Of a stretch of 64,000 bases of DNA, positions 27,393-36,710 are shown piece by piece; the stretch's first letter is position 1, and every line of letters starts with the position of its first letter. The notes beneath the pieces were generated by a model. The model did no database searches. It worked only from the letters and a program-made list of their open reading frames with translations, and was not told the DNA's origin. The stretch comes from Rhodocyclaceae bacterium. GTDB lineage: Bacteria; Pseudomonadota; Gammaproteobacteria; Burkholderiales; Rhodocyclaceae. The stretch lies in NCBI GenBank assembly GCA_019455325.1, contig JACFMQ010000002.1:145353-209352 (forward strand), in the 5' to 3' direction. Both the position numbers and the translations under genes were made by a program.

Positions 27393-28499
27393 TCAGCGCA
27401 GATGTTCGCCCATGATGCGGCGGTAGAACTCGTGGAAGTGCTGCATGCCGTCCTCCATCGGCGACTGGTACGGGCCGACCTCGCTGCGCCCTTCGCGCAT
27501 CAGCGCGCGGCGGCCGCGGTCCATGCGCTCGCCGATGTCGTCGTCCTCGATCGCCGTCTCCATGTAGGCGGCCTGCTCGGCCTCGACGAACTCACGCTCG
27601 AACAGCGCGATGTCCTCGGGGTAGTAGAACTCGACGACGTTGGTCGTCCGGTCCACGTCGCGCGGGATCAGCGTCGACACGACGAGCACGTGCGGATACC
27701 ACTCGACCATCACGTTCGGGTAGTAGGTGAGCCACACCGCGCCCTGCTTCGGCCTGTCTTCGCCGTAGTAGTCGCGCACCGCCTGCTGCCAGCGCGCGTA
27801 GGTGGGCGAGCCGGATTTCTGCAGCGAGGTGATGCCGACGCGCTGCACCGAATACCAGTCGCCGAACTGCCAGGAAAGGTCGTCGCAGGTGACGAAGTTG
27901 CCGAGCCCGGGGTGGAAGGGAACGACGTGGTAGTCCTCGAGGTAGACCTCGATGAAGGTCTTCCAGTTGTAGTTGCACTCGTGCATCTCGACCTTGTCGA
28001 GCCTGTAGCCGGAGAAGTCGAAGTCGCCGGCGACGCCCATGCCGGCGAGGTCGGCCTTGGCCGAGCGGGGGCCGGCGAAGAGCAGGCCGTTCCAGTTTTC
28101 CAGCTTCTGCTTGTCGAGGTGCAGGCAGGGGTTCTGCGGGAAGTGCGGCGCGCCGATCAATTCGCCTTGGCGGTCGTAGGTCCAGCGGTGGACCGGGCAG
28201 ACGATGGTGCGGTCGATGGTGCCGCTCCCCTGCAGCATGATCGCCTGCCGGTGGCGGCAGACGTTGGCCATGCGCCACACCGCGTCGTCGTTGCGCACCA
28301 GCATCCGGGCGTGGTCCAGCCATTCCAGCGTGCGGTAGTTGCCGGGCTCGGGCACCATCAGTTCGTGGCCGACGTAGCCCGGGCCGGCGTCGAAGAAGAG
28401 TTTCTTCTCCAGCTCGAAGATTCTCTCGTCGAAATACCAGTCGACCGGCAGTTGGGAAACGGCCGGCGCGAGCCTTGCGGCGGATGCGATGTCGGACAT
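27393..28499 (-). CDS. Rieske non-haem iron oxygenase, alpha subunit type
   Basis: This 368-residue protein binds a Rieske 2Fe-2S cluster through CRH at the start and CPVH at the end of the segment around VCRHRQAIMLQGSG to TIVCPVHRW. Mononuclear iron is held by the D-x2-H-x4-H set in LEDYHVVPFHPG. Such enzymes hydroxylate or demethylate aromatic or quaternary-amine substrates using a reductase. No ferredoxin or reductase gene is adjacent, so it relies on partners elsewhere. The family is broad (phenylpropionate dioxygenase-like, carnitine and betaine oxygenases) and the substrate is not evident. It is divergent from xseB, with overlapping promoters. Confidence 0.85.
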   Translation of the reverse strand: MSDIASAARLAPAVSQLPVDWYFDERIFELEKKLFFDAGPGYVGHELMVPEPGNYRTLEWLDHARMLVRNDDAVWRMANVCRHRQAIMLQGSGTIDRTIVCPVHRWTYDRQGELIGAPHFPQNPCLHLDKQKLENWNGLLFAGPRSAKADLAGMGVAGDFDFSGYRLDKVEMHECNYNWKTFIEVYLEDYHVVPFHPGLGNFVTCDDLSWQFGDWYSVQRVGITSLQKSGSPTYARWQQAVRDYYGEDRPKQGAVWLTYYPNVMVEWYPHVLVVSTLIPRDVDRTTNVVEFYYPEDIALFEREFVEAEQAAYMETAIEDDDIGERMDRGRRALMREGRSEVGPYQSPMEDGMQHFHEFYRRIMGEHLR

Positions 28500-28544
28500 G
28501 CCAGACCTCCAGGGAAATCCTGGGCAGAAACCTGCGGGAGGCGA

Positions 28545-28572
28545 ATTGTACCGCGTCGGCCAATTTGACCAA
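28545..28572 (-). promoter_or_regulatory. Promoter of the Rieske oxygenase gene
   Basis: On the minus strand, TTGGTC (28572-28567) is 16 bases from TACAAT (28550-28545). It overlaps the -35 of the divergent xseB promoter. Confidence 0.5.
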
Positions 28573-28593
28573 AAGCCCGTATTTACGGTATTT
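28565..28593 (+). promoter_or_regulatory. Promoter of xseB-ispA-dxs
   Basis: TTGACC at 28565-28570 and GTATTT at 28588-28593 are 17 bases apart. The -35 shares bases with the divergent promoter at 28545-28572. Confidence 0.45.
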
Positions 28594-28644
28594 TTCGGGG
28601 CTTTCTCCGTTCATCGGGCGCCTTTTCCGCCCCCCTTCCTCGCC

Positions 28645-28899
28645 ATGGCAAAAACCACCCCGTCGGCGGACGCCGGCGTCGCCGGACTCAAGTTCGAAGC
28701 CGCGCTCGCCGAGCTGGAAACGCTCGTCGCCTCGATGGAGGCCGGCCAGTTGCCGCTGGAGGAGTCGCTGGCCGCCTACCGGCGCGGCGTCGAGCTCCTG
28801 CAGCACTGCCAGCGCCAGCTCGCCGACGCCGAGGAAAAGGTGCGCGTGCTCGACAACGGCGCGCTGCGGCCGCTCGACGACGATAGGGAAGATATATGA
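28645..28899 (+). CDS. xseB: Exodeoxyribonuclease VII small subunit
   Basis: This 84-residue all-helical protein shows the family pattern FEAALAELETLVASMEAGQLPLEESL followed by YRRGVELLQHCQRQLADAEEKV, split here at about residue 45. XseB binds XseA to form the ATP-independent exonuclease VII, which degrades single-stranded DNA. The ATG at 28645 gives the usual length. The stop is overlapped by the ispA start. The xseB-ispA-dxs order is conserved in proteobacteria. Confidence 0.94.
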   Translation: MAKTTPSADAGVAGLKFEAALAELETLVASMEAGQLPLEESLAAYRRGVELLQHCQRQLADAEEKVRVLDNGALRPLDDDREDI

Positions 28900-29798
28900 G
28901 CATCGCCGCCGACCGGCCCTTCGGCGAATGGATGGCCGCCGTCCAGACGCGCACTGAAGGCGCGCTCGCCCGCCTGCTGCCGCCGATCGAGTCGATCCCG
29001 GCGCGCCTGCATCGGGCGATGCGCTACAGCACGCTCGGCGGCGGCAAGCGCGTGCGTCCGCTGCTCGCCTTCGCCGCCGGCGAAATCACCGGCGCGCCGC
29101 CGGAGGCGGTCGACTTCGCCGCCTGCGCGGTCGAATGCATCCACGTCTATTCGCTGGTGCACGACGACCTGCCGTGCATGGACGACGACGTGCTGCGCCG
29201 CGGCCGGCCGACCTGCCACGTCGAGTTCGACGAGCCGACCGCGCTGCTCGTCGGCGACAGCCTGCAGTCACTGGCCTTCGAGCTGCTGGCGCGGACGCCG
29301 CAGACCGACGCCGCGGGCCGCGTCGAGATGGTGCGCCTGCTCGCCGTCGCCGCCGGCTCCTGCGGCATGGCCGGCGGCCAGGCGATCGACCTCGAATCGG
29401 TCGGCCAGGCGCTGACGCAGCCCGAACTCGAACTGATGCACGCGCTGAAGACCGGCGCGCTGATCCGCGCCGCGGTGCTGCTCGGCGCGCTGTGCGGCGC
29501 GCCGCTGGCCGCCGCCGAGCGCGATACGCTGGACCGCTTCGCCAAGCGCGCCGGCCTGCTCTTCCAGGTCGTCGACGACATCCTCGACTGCACCGCGAGC
29601 ACGGCGACGCTCGGCAAGACCGCCGGCAAGGACGCCGCCGCCGACAAGCCGACCTACGTCAGCCTGATGGGCCTCGACGGCGCGCGCCGCTTCGCCGCCG
29701 AGCTGGAAGCGGACGCCCTGGCCTGCCTCGCCGCCTTCGGCGGCCGCGGCCGCCGCCTCACCGAACTCGCCGCGTTCATCGCGCGGCGGGAATTCTGA
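28896..29798 (+). CDS. ispA: Farnesyl diphosphate synthase (polyprenyl synthetase)
   Basis: This 300-residue trans-prenyltransferase has both aspartate-rich motifs: DDLPCMDDD near 90 and VVDDILD near 230. It condenses IPP with DMAPP and GPP to make farnesyl diphosphate for quinones and undecaprenyl phosphate. The start overlaps xseB by four bases and dxs follows 24 bases after its stop, so one transcript supplies the first and later steps of the MEP pathway. Confidence 0.93.
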   Translation: MSIAADRPFGEWMAAVQTRTEGALARLLPPIESIPARLHRAMRYSTLGGGKRVRPLLAFAAGEITGAPPEAVDFAACAVECIHVYSLVHDDLPCMDDDVLRRGRPTCHVEFDEPTALLVGDSLQSLAFELLARTPQTDAAGRVEMVRLLAVAAGSCGMAGGQAIDLESVGQALTQPELELMHALKTGALIRAAVLLGALCGAPLAAAERDTLDRFAKRAGLLFQVVDDILDCTASTATLGKTAGKDAAADKPTYVSLMGLDGARRFAAELEADALACLAAFGGRGRRLTELAAFIARREF

Positions 29799-29822
29799 CT
29801 CCCGCCGCACGACGCCGACACG

Positions 29823-31736
29823 ATGACCGCCGAAGCGATGAACGACTTTCCGCTGCTCGCCACCGTCGACTCCCCCGCCGACCTGCGCCGCCTCGAACGC
29901 CGCGACCTGTCGCAGCTCACCGAGGAACTGCGCCGCTTCCTCGTCGAATCGGTGGCGAAGACCGGCGGCCACTTCTCGTCGAACCTCGGCACCGTCGAAC
30001 TGACGGTGGCGCTGCACTACGTCTTCGACACGCCGGCCGACCGGCTGGTCTGGGACGTCGGCCACCAGTGCTACGCGCACAAGGTGCTCACCGGCCGCCG
30101 CCAGCGCATGGACACGCTGCGCATGCACCACGGGCTGGCCGGCTTCCCGAAGCGCTGCGAGAGCGAATACGACACCTTCGGCGTCGGCCACTCGTCGACC
30201 TCGATCTCGGCGGCGCTGGGCATGGCGCTCGCCGCGAAGCAGAAGGGCGAGCAGCGCAAGGTCGTCGCCATCATCGGCGACGGCGCCATGTCCGCCGGCA
30301 TGGCCTTCGAGGCGCTGAACAACGCCGGCGTCGCCGACGCCGATCTGCTCGTCATCCTCAACGACAACGACATGTCGATCTCGCCGCCGGTCGGCGCGCT
30401 GAACAAGTACCTGGCGCGGCTCTTCTCCGGCCGCACCTTCAACGCCGCGCGCCGCGCCGGCGAAAAGGTGCTCGGCGTCGCGCCGCCGCTGCTGGAATTC
30501 GCCAAGCGCGCCGAGGAGCACATGAAGGGCATGCTGACGCCGGGCACGCTGTTCGAGGAGTTCGGCTTCAACTACATCGGCCCGATCGACGGCCACGACC
30601 TCGATTCGCTGATCCCGACGCTGCAGAACCTGCGCGACCTGAAGGGGCCGCAGTTCCTGCATGTGATCACGAAGAAGGGCCAGGGCTACAAGATGGCCGA
30701 GGCCGACCCGATCCTCTACCACGGCGTCGGCCGCTTCGCGCCGGACGTCGGCATCCAGCCGCCGCCGGCGGCGCCGGGCCTCACCTACACGCAGGTCTTC
30801 GGCGACTGGCTGTGCGACATGGCCCGCGCCGAGCCACGCCTGGTCGGCATCACGCCGGCGATGCGCGAGGGTTCGGGCATGGTGCGCTTCGCCGAGCAGT
30901 TCCCGGATCGCTACCACGACGTCGGCATCGCCGAGCAGCACGCCGTCACCTTCGCCGCCGGGCTCGCCTGCGAGGGCCTGAAGCCGGTCGTCGCCATCTA
31001 CTCGACCTTCCTGCAGCGCGCCTACGACCAGCTCGTGCACGACGTCGCGCTGCAGCACCTGCCGGTGGTCTTCGCCATCGACCGTGGCGGCCTGGTCGGC
31101 GCCGACGGGCCGACGCATCACGGCGCCTTCGATCTCTCGTATCTCGTCTGCATCCCGAACATGGCGGTGATGACGCCGGCCGACGAGGCGGAATGCCGCC
31201 GGCTGCTGTCCACGGCGATGACGCTCGACGGCCCGAGCGCCGTGCGCTACCCGCGCGGCGCCGGCATGGGCACGGTGCCGGGCACCGATCTCGATCCGCT
31301 GCCCGTCGGCAAGGGCGAAATCCGCCGCGCCGGCAAGGGCATCGCCATCCTCGCCTTCGGCAGCATGCTGGCGCCGGCGCTCGCCGCCGGCGACGCGCTC
31401 GACGCGACGGTGGCGAACATGCGCTTCGTCAAGCCGCTCGACCGCGAACTCGTCGCGCGACTGGCCGGGGAACATTCCCTGCTCGTCAGCGTCGAAGAAA
31501 ATGCCCTGATCGGCGGCGCCGGGTCGGAAGTCGCGCGCGCGCTGGAGGAAAGCGGCAGCGACACGCCGCTCCTGCGCCTCGGCCTGCCCGACCGCTTCAT
31601 CGATCACGGCGACCACGCCCGCCTGCTGGCGGAACTCGGTCTCGACGGCGACGGCATCGTCCGCGCGGTGCGGACGAGGATGCAGCAGGGCCGAGGCTCC
31701 GACGACAACGACATGCCCCAGCAGAGAACGCAATGA
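29823..31736 (+). CDS. dxs: 1-deoxy-D-xylulose-5-phosphate synthase
   Basis: This 637-residue TPP enzyme is of normal length. It has the TPP motif [18 protein letters not shown] to ILNDN, the catalytic glutamate in [15 protein letters not shown] and the typical [13 protein letters not shown]. It condenses pyruvate with glyceraldehyde 3-phosphate and commits carbon to isoprenoids. The first ATG at 29823 is used; ATG at 29838 is a close alternative. The last codons overlap the folE2 start. Confidence 0.95.
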   Translation: MTAEAMNDFPLLATVDSPADLRRLERRDLSQLTEELRRFLVESVAKTGGHFSSNLGTVELTVALHYVFDTPADRLVWDVGHQCYAHKVLTGRRQRMDTLRMHHGLAGFPKRCESEYDTFGVGHSSTSISAALGMALAAKQKGEQRKVVAIIGDGAMSAGMAFEALNNAGVADADLLVILNDNDMSISPPVGALNKYLARLFSGRTFNAARRAGEKVLGVAPPLLEFAKRAEEHMKGMLTPGTLFEEFGFNYIGPIDGHDLDSLIPTLQNLRDLKGPQFLHVITKKGQGYKMAEADPILYHGVGRFAPDVGIQPPPAAPGLTYTQVFGDWLCDMARAEPRLVGITPAMREGSGMVRFAEQFPDRYHDVGIAEQHAVTFAAGLACEGLKPVVAIYSTFLQRAYDQLVHDVALQHLPVVFAIDRGGLVGADGPTHHGAFDLSYLVCIPNMAVMTPADEAECRRLLSTAMTLDGPSAVRYPRGAGMGTVPGTDLDPLPVGKGEIRRAGKGIAILAFGSMLAPALAAGDALDATVANMRFVKPLDRELVARLAGEHSLLVSVEENALIGGAGSEVARALEESGSDTPLLRLGLPDRFIDHGDHARLLAELGLDGDGIVRAVRTRMQQGRGSDDNDMPQQRTQ

Positions 31737-32536
31737 ACGCACCGCACACCCCCGCCATGGAAGACGTCCAGGGCTCGGCCGACACCCGCCGGCTGGCGAT
31801 CGACAAGGTCGGCATCAAGTCGATCCGCCACCCGGTGAAGGTCGAGGACCGCAGCGGCGGCATCCAGCACACCATCGCCGTCTTCAACATGTACGTCAGC
31901 CTGCCGCACAACTTCAAGGGCACGCACATGTCGCGCTTCGTCGAGATCCTGAACGGCCGCGAGCGCGAGATCTCGGTCGAGAACTTCCCGGCCATGCTCG
32001 CCTCGATGGTCGAGCGGCTGGAAGCCGAGAGCGGCCACATCGAGATGAACTTCCCGTACTTCGTGAACAAGACGGCGCCGGTCTCGGGCGTGCAGAGCCT
32101 GATGGACTACGACGTGACCTTCGTCGGCGACATCGAGAACGGGCAGGTGCAATCGACGGTCAAGGTCGTCGTGCCGGTGACCAGCCTGTGCCCGTGCTCG
32201 AAGAAGATCGCCGACTACGGTGCGCACAACCAGCGTTCGCACGTCACCGTCACCGCACGGCTGAACGCGCACATGTGGCTGGAAGAGATCGTCGAACTGG
32301 TCGAGGCCGAAGCCTCGTGCGAGCTGTTCGGCCTCTTGAAGCGGCCGGACGAGAAGTACGTCACCGAGCGCGCCTACGACAACCCGAAGTTCGTCGAGGA
32401 CATGGTGCGCGACGTTGCCGCCCGGCTCAACGCCGAGCCGCGCATCGCCGCCTACGTCGTCGAGTCGGAGAACTTCGAGTCGATCCACAACCACTCGGCC
32501 TACGCGCTGATCGAGGGCAGGCGAACAGGCGCCTGA
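31733..32536 (+). CDS. folE2: GTP cyclohydrolase I type IB
   Basis: This 267-residue enzyme of the FolE2 family makes 7,8-dihydroneopterin triphosphate from GTP for folate and related pterins. The family segment [21 protein letters not shown] with its cysteines is present, as are the C-terminal [15 protein letters not shown] residues. FolE2 differs from FolE in not depending strictly on zinc. The ATG overlaps the dxs stop by four bases, and a strong terminator follows. Confidence 0.93.
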   Translation: MNAPHTPAMEDVQGSADTRRLAIDKVGIKSIRHPVKVEDRSGGIQHTIAVFNMYVSLPHNFKGTHMSRFVEILNGREREISVENFPAMLASMVERLEAESGHIEMNFPYFVNKTAPVSGVQSLMDYDVTFVGDIENGQVQSTVKVVVPVTSLCPCSKKIADYGAHNQRSHVTVTARLNAHMWLEEIVELVEAEASCELFGLLKRPDEKYVTERAYDNPKFVEDMVRDVAARLNAEPRIAAYVVESENFESIHNHSAYALIEGRRTGA

Positions 32537-32557
32537 CGGATCGGGTCGACGAAAGGA

Positions 32558-32591
32558 AAAAGCCCCTCGGCGCAGCGCGCGAGGGGCTTTT
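32558..32591 (+). terminator. Rho-independent terminator after folE2
   Basis: A 12-bp stem (32558-32569 with 32580-32591) around a 10-base GC-rich loop ends in TTTT. It ends the xseB-ispA-dxs-folE2 transcript. Confidence 0.9.
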
Positions 32592-32653
32592 CGTTGGTGC
32601 GCCTGCCCGGCGTCTCTCGTCGGGCTTCACGCCCCGACGTCCGCCGGCAGCAT

Positions 32654-33217
32654 TCACCGAGCGCGCAGCAGGCTCTTGATCTGCCGATCCAGCGGCAGCG
32701 TGTAATCGTGCGCGGCGAGCACCTGGCTGTTCGCCGGATCGACGAGCTTGAGCGAGACGTGCAGGAACACCGCCCCTTCGGCGTAGGTGCCGACGACGAC
32801 GCCCTGCGCGTCATGCGCCGCCGCCACCTCGCGGATCTCGCGCGTGAGCAGGAATTCGCCCTCGTTGCGCTTCATATAGATGCTGTTGCGCACCTTCATC
32901 TCGACCACCTGACGCCCCGACTGCGTGAGCCAGGAACCGATGTGCTCGGAAATCACCCGGCCGAGCGTGGACGATTGCTCCAGCGCATTGACGTTGGCCA
33001 GCGTGGCGACGATGAACGGCGCATCGCTGCCCGGCTGGCGGTTGCTGGTGCTGGCCGGCAGGCCGGTCTGCCGCATCAGCGCCGCCGTCGCCTGATAGTT
33101 GGCTTGGCGCAGGCGCTCCTCGCGGGCCGCTTCCCAGGTCGGCTCATCCAGCGTCTGACAGGCGGCGCTCGCCGCCAGCATCGCCGCGACGAAAAACAGC
33201 TTCAGCGCCCGATGCAT
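32654..33217 (-). CDS. FlgO-domain lipoprotein
   Basis: This 187-residue protein begins with a lipoprotein signal (KLFFVAAMLAASAAC, cysteine near residue 20). It then has a FlgO-type domain: APFIVATLANVNALEQSSTLG, followed by SEHIGSWLTQSGRQVVEMK and a C-terminal AQGVVVGTYAEG segment. In Vibrio, FlgO is an outer-membrane lipoprotein that supports the flagellar motor, but FlgO-domain proteins also occur away from flagellar genes. A strong GGGAGG ribosome site precedes the ATG. It overlaps the upstream lipoprotein by 16 bases. Confidence 0.82.
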   Translation of the reverse strand: MHRALKLFFVAAMLAASAACQTLDEPTWEAAREERLRQANYQATAALMRQTGLPASTSNRQPGSDAPFIVATLANVNALEQSSTLGRVISEHIGSWLTQSGRQVVEMKVRNSIYMKRNEGEFLLTREIREVAAAHDAQGVVVGTYAEGAVFLHVSLKLVDPANSQVLAAHDYTLPLDRQIKSLLRAR

Positions 33218-33963
33218 GCGGCACCTCCCTCAGCGCAGTTGCCGAGCACCCGCAGCGTCTTTCCGCCGCCCTGACGCTGCCAATACAGCGCGGCATCCTC
33301 ATCCGCCGTGTAGTAGATGCTCGAATGGCGGCCGACGATGCGGCCGCCGTCGGCGACGGAAACGGTGAGCAGGATTTCCGACTGCGGCACCGGGCCGGAG
33401 GCGTAGCGGCCGTGGCCAAGCGCCTCGTTTTTCACCCAGTCGAAACCTTCCAGCCCGGCCACCGCGCCGAGAATCTTGGAACCGGCATTGACGCCCGGGG
33501 CCGTCGCGCCGGGCGCTGCCAGAACGCCGCCGAACGCCCACAGGCCGGCGGTCAGCATCGTCGCCTCGCCATAGACACGGGTGTTGATGAGCCGCTCCGG
33601 CCGGAAACGGTAGGCGTTATAGCGAACGTCGGCGACCAGCGCACCGGCGGCATCGGTCGCCACCGGCACGCCCTGGGCGACCAGCGAGGTCGTCAGCAGT
33701 TCGCGGAAACCTTCGACGAAAGCCTGCTCGCTACCCGGCTGCGGCACGTGCAGCGCTCGGCCGTTCAGGCGGCCATCGAGGCTCGTCACCAGTTGCGCAG
33801 CGAAGTGATCGGCGATCAGTTGCCAATGCCGGGCGGCCTGCAATTTCTGCTGATCCTCGTTGGCGAAGCGGGTCGGCGCAGGCACGTCGGCGTAGCGTGC
33901 GGCACAGCCCGCCAGCCCGAAACAGGCCGCGACGGCCGCTGCCGCGACAAGCATTCTTTTCAC
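33202..33963 (-). CDS. Conserved lipoprotein of the FlgO gene pair
   Basis: This 253-residue protein has a lipoprotein signal with lipobox LAGC. The GTG start at 33963 is chosen because AGGGGG lies six bases upstream; ATG at 33954 is just inside. The mature protein contains a stretch of alternating small residues (TAGLWAFGGVLAAPGATAPG) and two short beta-type segments near the end. I do not recognise a family. It is translated with the FlgO-domain lipoprotein and probably works with it at the outer membrane. Its promoter lies in a region with a repeated 9-mer shared with the divergent regulator gene. Confidence 0.75.
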   Translation of the reverse strand: MKRMLVAAAAVAACFGLAGCAARYADVPAPTRFANEDQQKLQAARHWQLIADHFAAQLVTSLDGRLNGRALHVPQPGSEQAFVEGFRELLTTSLVAQGVPVATDAAGALVADVRYNAYRFRPERLINTRVYGEATMLTAGLWAFGGVLAAPGATAPGVNAGSKILGAVAGLEGFDWVKNEALGHGRYASGPVPQSEILLTVSVADGGRIVGRHSSIYYTADEDAALYWQRQGGGKTLRVLGNCAEGGAACIGR

Positions 33964-34020
33964 GATCAACCCCCTGAAAGGCCGCCGATCGAGCGACGGC
34001 ATTAGAAAAATGCACGCCAG

Positions 34021-34049
34021 ATACTAAGAATTCCTTAATTCAAGGTCAA
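34021..34049 (-). promoter_or_regulatory. Promoter of the lipoprotein pair
   Basis: On the minus strand, TTGACC (34049-34044) is 17 bases from TAGTAT (34026-34021), a strong sigma-70-type match. The 9-mer ACTAAGAAT overlaps the -10 (34023-34031) and recurs at 34056-34064 beyond the -35. Confidence 0.7.
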
Positions 34050-34064
34050 GCAAAAACTAAGAAT
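34023..34064. promoter_or_regulatory. Direct-repeat operator candidate (ACTAAGAAT x2)
   Basis: ACTAAGAAT occurs at 34023-34031 and 34056-34064, 33 bases apart, about three helical turns. They bracket the lipoprotein promoter. The XRE-type regulator at 34107 starts 43 bases away on the other strand. Confidence 0.5.
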
Positions 34065-34106
34065 CTTTGAGTCCGTTACCGCCACCCCCTCCCCGACCCC
34101 TGTCCC

Positions 34107-34436
34107 ATGCCCGACGCTCCGGTATTTTCTCTGCGCCTGAAGGCGGCCCGGCTGCGCGTGGGATTGACGCAGATGCAGCTCGGCGTCCTGGCGCAGATCG
34201 ACGAATATTCGGCGAGCGCACGCATCAACCAGTACGAACGCGGCAAGCACCTGCCGGATTTCAATACCGCCGAGCGGCTGGCCGAGGTTCTCGGCGTGCC
34301 GACGCCCTATTTCTACGCCCGTGACGACACCCTGGCCGCACTGCTGCTGATCTGGAACGGGATTCCCGCCGAGGCGCGCAGCGAATTGCTCGCCGCGGCA
34401 TCGGCGCTCGTCGAAGCCTCGGACATCGACGGATGA
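34107..34436 (+). CDS. XRE-family helix-turn-helix regulator
   Basis: This 109-residue protein has a lambda-repressor-type HTH: LKAARLRVGLTQMQLGVLAQID followed by ARINQYERGKHLPDFNTAERLAEVLGVP, split at about residue 30. A short helical tail follows. No ribosome site is seen before the ATG. It is divergent from the two lipoproteins and the repeat between them may be its binding site. It lacks a partner toxin gene and a conserved ligand domain. An antitoxin-like role was considered and is not supported. Confidence 0.85.
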   Translation: MPDAPVFSLRLKAARLRVGLTQMQLGVLAQIDEYSASARINQYERGKHLPDFNTAERLAEVLGVPTPYFYARDDTLAALLLIWNGIPAEARSELLAAASALVEASDIDG

Positions 34437-34504
34437 GCCGGCGCGCGCATCGCAGAAACATCGACTTTCCCGGCTTTCCGCACCGTTTTCGCAAAAGCGG
34501 CCGA

Positions 34505-34540
34505 CAAAAACACGAAAGGCGCCTTGCGGCGCCTTTCGTG
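34505..34540 (-). terminator. Rho-independent terminator after rplS
   Basis: A 13-bp perfect stem (34511-34523 with 34528-34540) with loop GCAA on the minus strand ends in TTTTT. It follows the L19 stop by 20 bases. Confidence 0.9.
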
Positions 34541-34559
34541 CGGGATGCGGCGAGCGGAA

Positions 34560-34943
34560 TCAGGCCTGGACTTCGGCCTTCTTCTGCCTGCTGACCAGCT
34601 TTTCCTTGATGCGCGCCGACTTGCCGGAACGCTCGCGGAGGTAGTACAGCTTGGCGCGGCGCACGTCGCCGCGGCGCTTCACCTCGATCGAGGCGACCAG
34701 CGGCGAGTAGGTCTGGAAGGTACGCTCGACGCCTTCGCCAGACGAGATCTTGCGCACGGTGAAGCCGGAGTTCAGGCCGCGGTTACGCTTGGCGATGACG
34801 ACGCCCTCGTAGGCCTGCAGACGCTCGCGGTTGCCTTCCTTGACCTTGACCTGGACGACGACGGTGTCGCCCGGCGCGAAGTCGGGAACGTTCTTGCCGA
34901 GACGGGCGATTTCTTCCTGCTCGAGTTGCTCAATCAGATTCAT
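34560..34943 (-). CDS. rplS: 50S ribosomal protein L19
   Basis: This 127-residue protein is of normal L19 length. It starts [12 protein letters not shown] and has the conserved [20 protein letters not shown] and [21 protein letters not shown] segments. It sits at the interface of the ribosomal subunits. AGGAG lies ahead of the ATG at 34943. Two bases separate it from the trmD stop, in the classic rpsP-rimM-trmD-rplS operon. Confidence 0.97.
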   Translation of the reverse strand: MNLIEQLEQEEIARLGKNVPDFAPGDTVVVQVKVKEGNRERLQAYEGVVIAKRNRGLNSGFTVRKISSGEGVERTFQTYSPLVASIEVKRRGDVRRAKLYYLRERSGKSARIKEKLVSRQKKAEVQA

Positions 34944-34945
34944 TT

Positions 34946-35758
34946 TTAAGCTCCTAGGTTTTCCTGACCGCATTGCTCCTGTTCGGTTTTGTATTCCGCC
35001 AGGAGTTGCGTTTCCTCTTTCGACAGCCTGCGTCCGGCCAACAGCTCCGGCCGCCGCTGCCACGTCCGCCCCAGCGACTGTTTCAGCCGCCAGCGACGAA
35101 TCTTCTCGTGGTGACCGGAAAGCAGCACCTCCGGCACCCGCAGTCCCGCGTATTCCTCGGGCCGCGTGTAGTGCGGGCAGTCCAGCAGGCCCGACACGAA
35201 CGAATCCTCCACTGCCGACTGCGCATCGTTGAGCACACCCGGCAACTGCCTGACGACGGCGTCGATCAGCGCCATCGCCGGAATCTCGCCTCCGGAGAGG
35301 ACGAAATCCCCGATCGAGATTTCCTCGTCGACGCAGCGCTCGATCAGCCGCTCGTCGATGCCTTCGTAGCGCCCGCAGAGAAGGATCAGCCCCTCTTCGG
35401 CCTGCGCCGCATTTTCCACGAACCGCAGCACGCGTTCATGCGTCAGCGGCCTGCCCTGCGGCGACAGGCAGACGACGCGGCTCTTCGCCGCGCCCGCCGC
35501 GCGCTGCCGCGCCTTCGCCGCACCGATCGCCTTCTCCAGCGGCTCGGGCAGCATCACCATGCCGGGGCCGCCGCCGTAGGGCCGGTCGTCCACCGTCCGG
35601 TAGTTGTTCTCGACGAAGTCGCGCGGGTTGTGGAACCCGATCGACCAGACGCCGTCCTCCAGCGCCCGCCGCGTGATCCCGCAGCCGGTGAGCGCCGCGA
35701 ACATCTCCGGGAAGATCGTCACCGCATCGACGACGAAGGGTTTCACCGCATCTGTCAC
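34946..35758 (-). CDS. trmD: tRNA (guanine-N1)-methyltransferase
   Basis: This 270-residue SPOUT-family methyltransferase makes m1G37 in tRNA. The trefoil knot motifs [15 protein letters not shown] and [13 protein letters not shown] are intact. The GTG start at 35758 overlaps the rimM stop by four bases. An ATG five codons upstream is also in frame, but the overlap favours the GTG. Confidence 0.95.
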   Translation of the reverse strand: MTDAVKPFVVDAVTIFPEMFAALTGCGITRRALEDGVWSIGFHNPRDFVENNYRTVDDRPYGGGPGMVMLPEPLEKAIGAAKARQRAAGAAKSRVVCLSPQGRPLTHERVLRFVENAAQAEEGLILLCGRYEGIDERLIERCVDEEISIGDFVLSGGEIPAMALIDAVVRQLPGVLNDAQSAVEDSFVSGLLDCPHYTRPEEYAGLRVPEVLLSGHHEKIRRWRLKQSLGRTWQRRPELLAGRRLSKEETQLLAEYKTEQEQCGQENLGA

Positions 35759-36291
35759 CAATCCGCTTCCCATTCGACGCGGATGCGCTTCTGCGCCAGA
35801 TCCACGTCGAGCACCACGGCGCCGACGAAGGGAAGGAGCAGTTCCTTTCCGTCGTCCGCACGGACGCACAGCACGTCGTTGGCGCCGGTCTCGAGCAGGC
35901 TTGCCACCTCGCCGAGCCGCTCGCCGCGGACGTTCACCACTTCCAGGCCGACCAGGTCGTCCCAGTAATACTCGTTTTCACCGGCCGGCGGCAGCGCTTC
36001 GCGCGGCACGCCGACCAGCAGTCCCTTCAGCGCCTCGGCGGCGTCGCGGTCGGCGACATCCGCCAGTTGCGCCACCAGCGCACCGAGGTGCACGCGGCTG
36101 CGCAGCACTTCGACCTCGCGCCAGCCCTCGGGCGGGGCATCTTCCTGCCCCAGCCGCCACGTTGGCAGCTTGCCCCAGGCGAGCGGATCGTCGGCGAAGG
36201 GATGCACCCTCACCCAGCCCTGCACCCCGTAGGCCCCGACGATCTTGCCGAGGACGATGAAATGCCGGGCGGACGAGGAAGCCTGACTCAC
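35755..36291 (-). CDS. rimM: 16S rRNA processing protein
   Basis: This 178-residue protein has the N-terminal RimM domain ([16 protein letters not shown]) and a C-terminal PRC-barrel domain ([22 protein letters not shown]). It helps mature the 30S head around ribosomal protein S19. The GTG start lies five bases after the rpsP stop and has no independent ribosome site, which points to coupled translation. Confidence 0.95.
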   Translation of the reverse strand: MSQASSSARHFIVLGKIVGAYGVQGWVRVHPFADDPLAWGKLPTWRLGQEDAPPEGWREVEVLRSRVHLGALVAQLADVADRDAAEALKGLLVGVPREALPPAGENEYYWDDLVGLEVVNVRGERLGEVASLLETGANDVLCVRADDGKELLLPFVGAVVLDVDLAQKRIRVEWEADW

Positions 36292-36296
36292 TCCGC

Positions 36297-36548
36297 TCAG
36301 GCGGCGGCCTTGGCCGACTGCTTGACCAGGCGGGCGACGGTCGGCGACAGTTGGGCGCCGTTCTGCTGCCAGTAGGTCAGACGGTCCGCGGCGATGCGCA
36401 GGGTCTCGGCGTTGCCGGAGGCGACCGGGTTGTAGAAGCCGATGCGCTCGATGAAGCGGCCGTCGCGGCGGTTGCGCGAATCGGCGGCAACGATGTTGTA
36501 GAAGGGACGCTTCTTGGCGCCACCACGGGCAAGGCGAATCACGACCAT
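36297..36548 (-). CDS. rpsP: 30S ribosomal protein S16
   Basis: This 83-residue protein has the S16 signature [19 protein letters not shown] and [13 protein letters not shown]. It leads the four-gene operon and its promoter is at 36584-36611. The C-terminal SAKAAA tail is short. Confidence 0.97.
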   Translation of the reverse strand: MVVIRLARGGAKKRPFYNIVAADSRNRRDGRFIERIGFYNPVASGNAETLRIAADRLTYWQQNGAQLSPTVARLVKQSAKAAA

Positions 36549-36583
36549 TGTCTGTTCTCTTCCGGATTCAGAAAAAGTGGGAG

Positions 36584-36611
36584 ATTATAGCAAAAAGGCA
36601 AGCCGAAACAA
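36584..36611 (-). promoter_or_regulatory. Promoter of rpsP-rimM-trmD-rplS
   Basis: On the minus strand, TTGTTT (36611-36606) is 16 bases from a consensus TATAAT (36589-36584). The ATG of rpsP lies 36 bases downstream. Confidence 0.75.
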
Positions 36612-36710
36612 ACCCATGGCCACAGGCACGGAAATCTGGCGGCGGCGTGCGCCGACAGCCGGAGCGGCGTCTCCGACTATAATCACGGCGGCGCCACCGG
36701 ATCACGAACA

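Noticed and set aside
34107-34436. XRE protein as an antitoxin of a toxin-antitoxin pair
   Set aside because: No small toxin-like gene is adjacent; the neighbours are lipoproteins and the S16/L19 operon.
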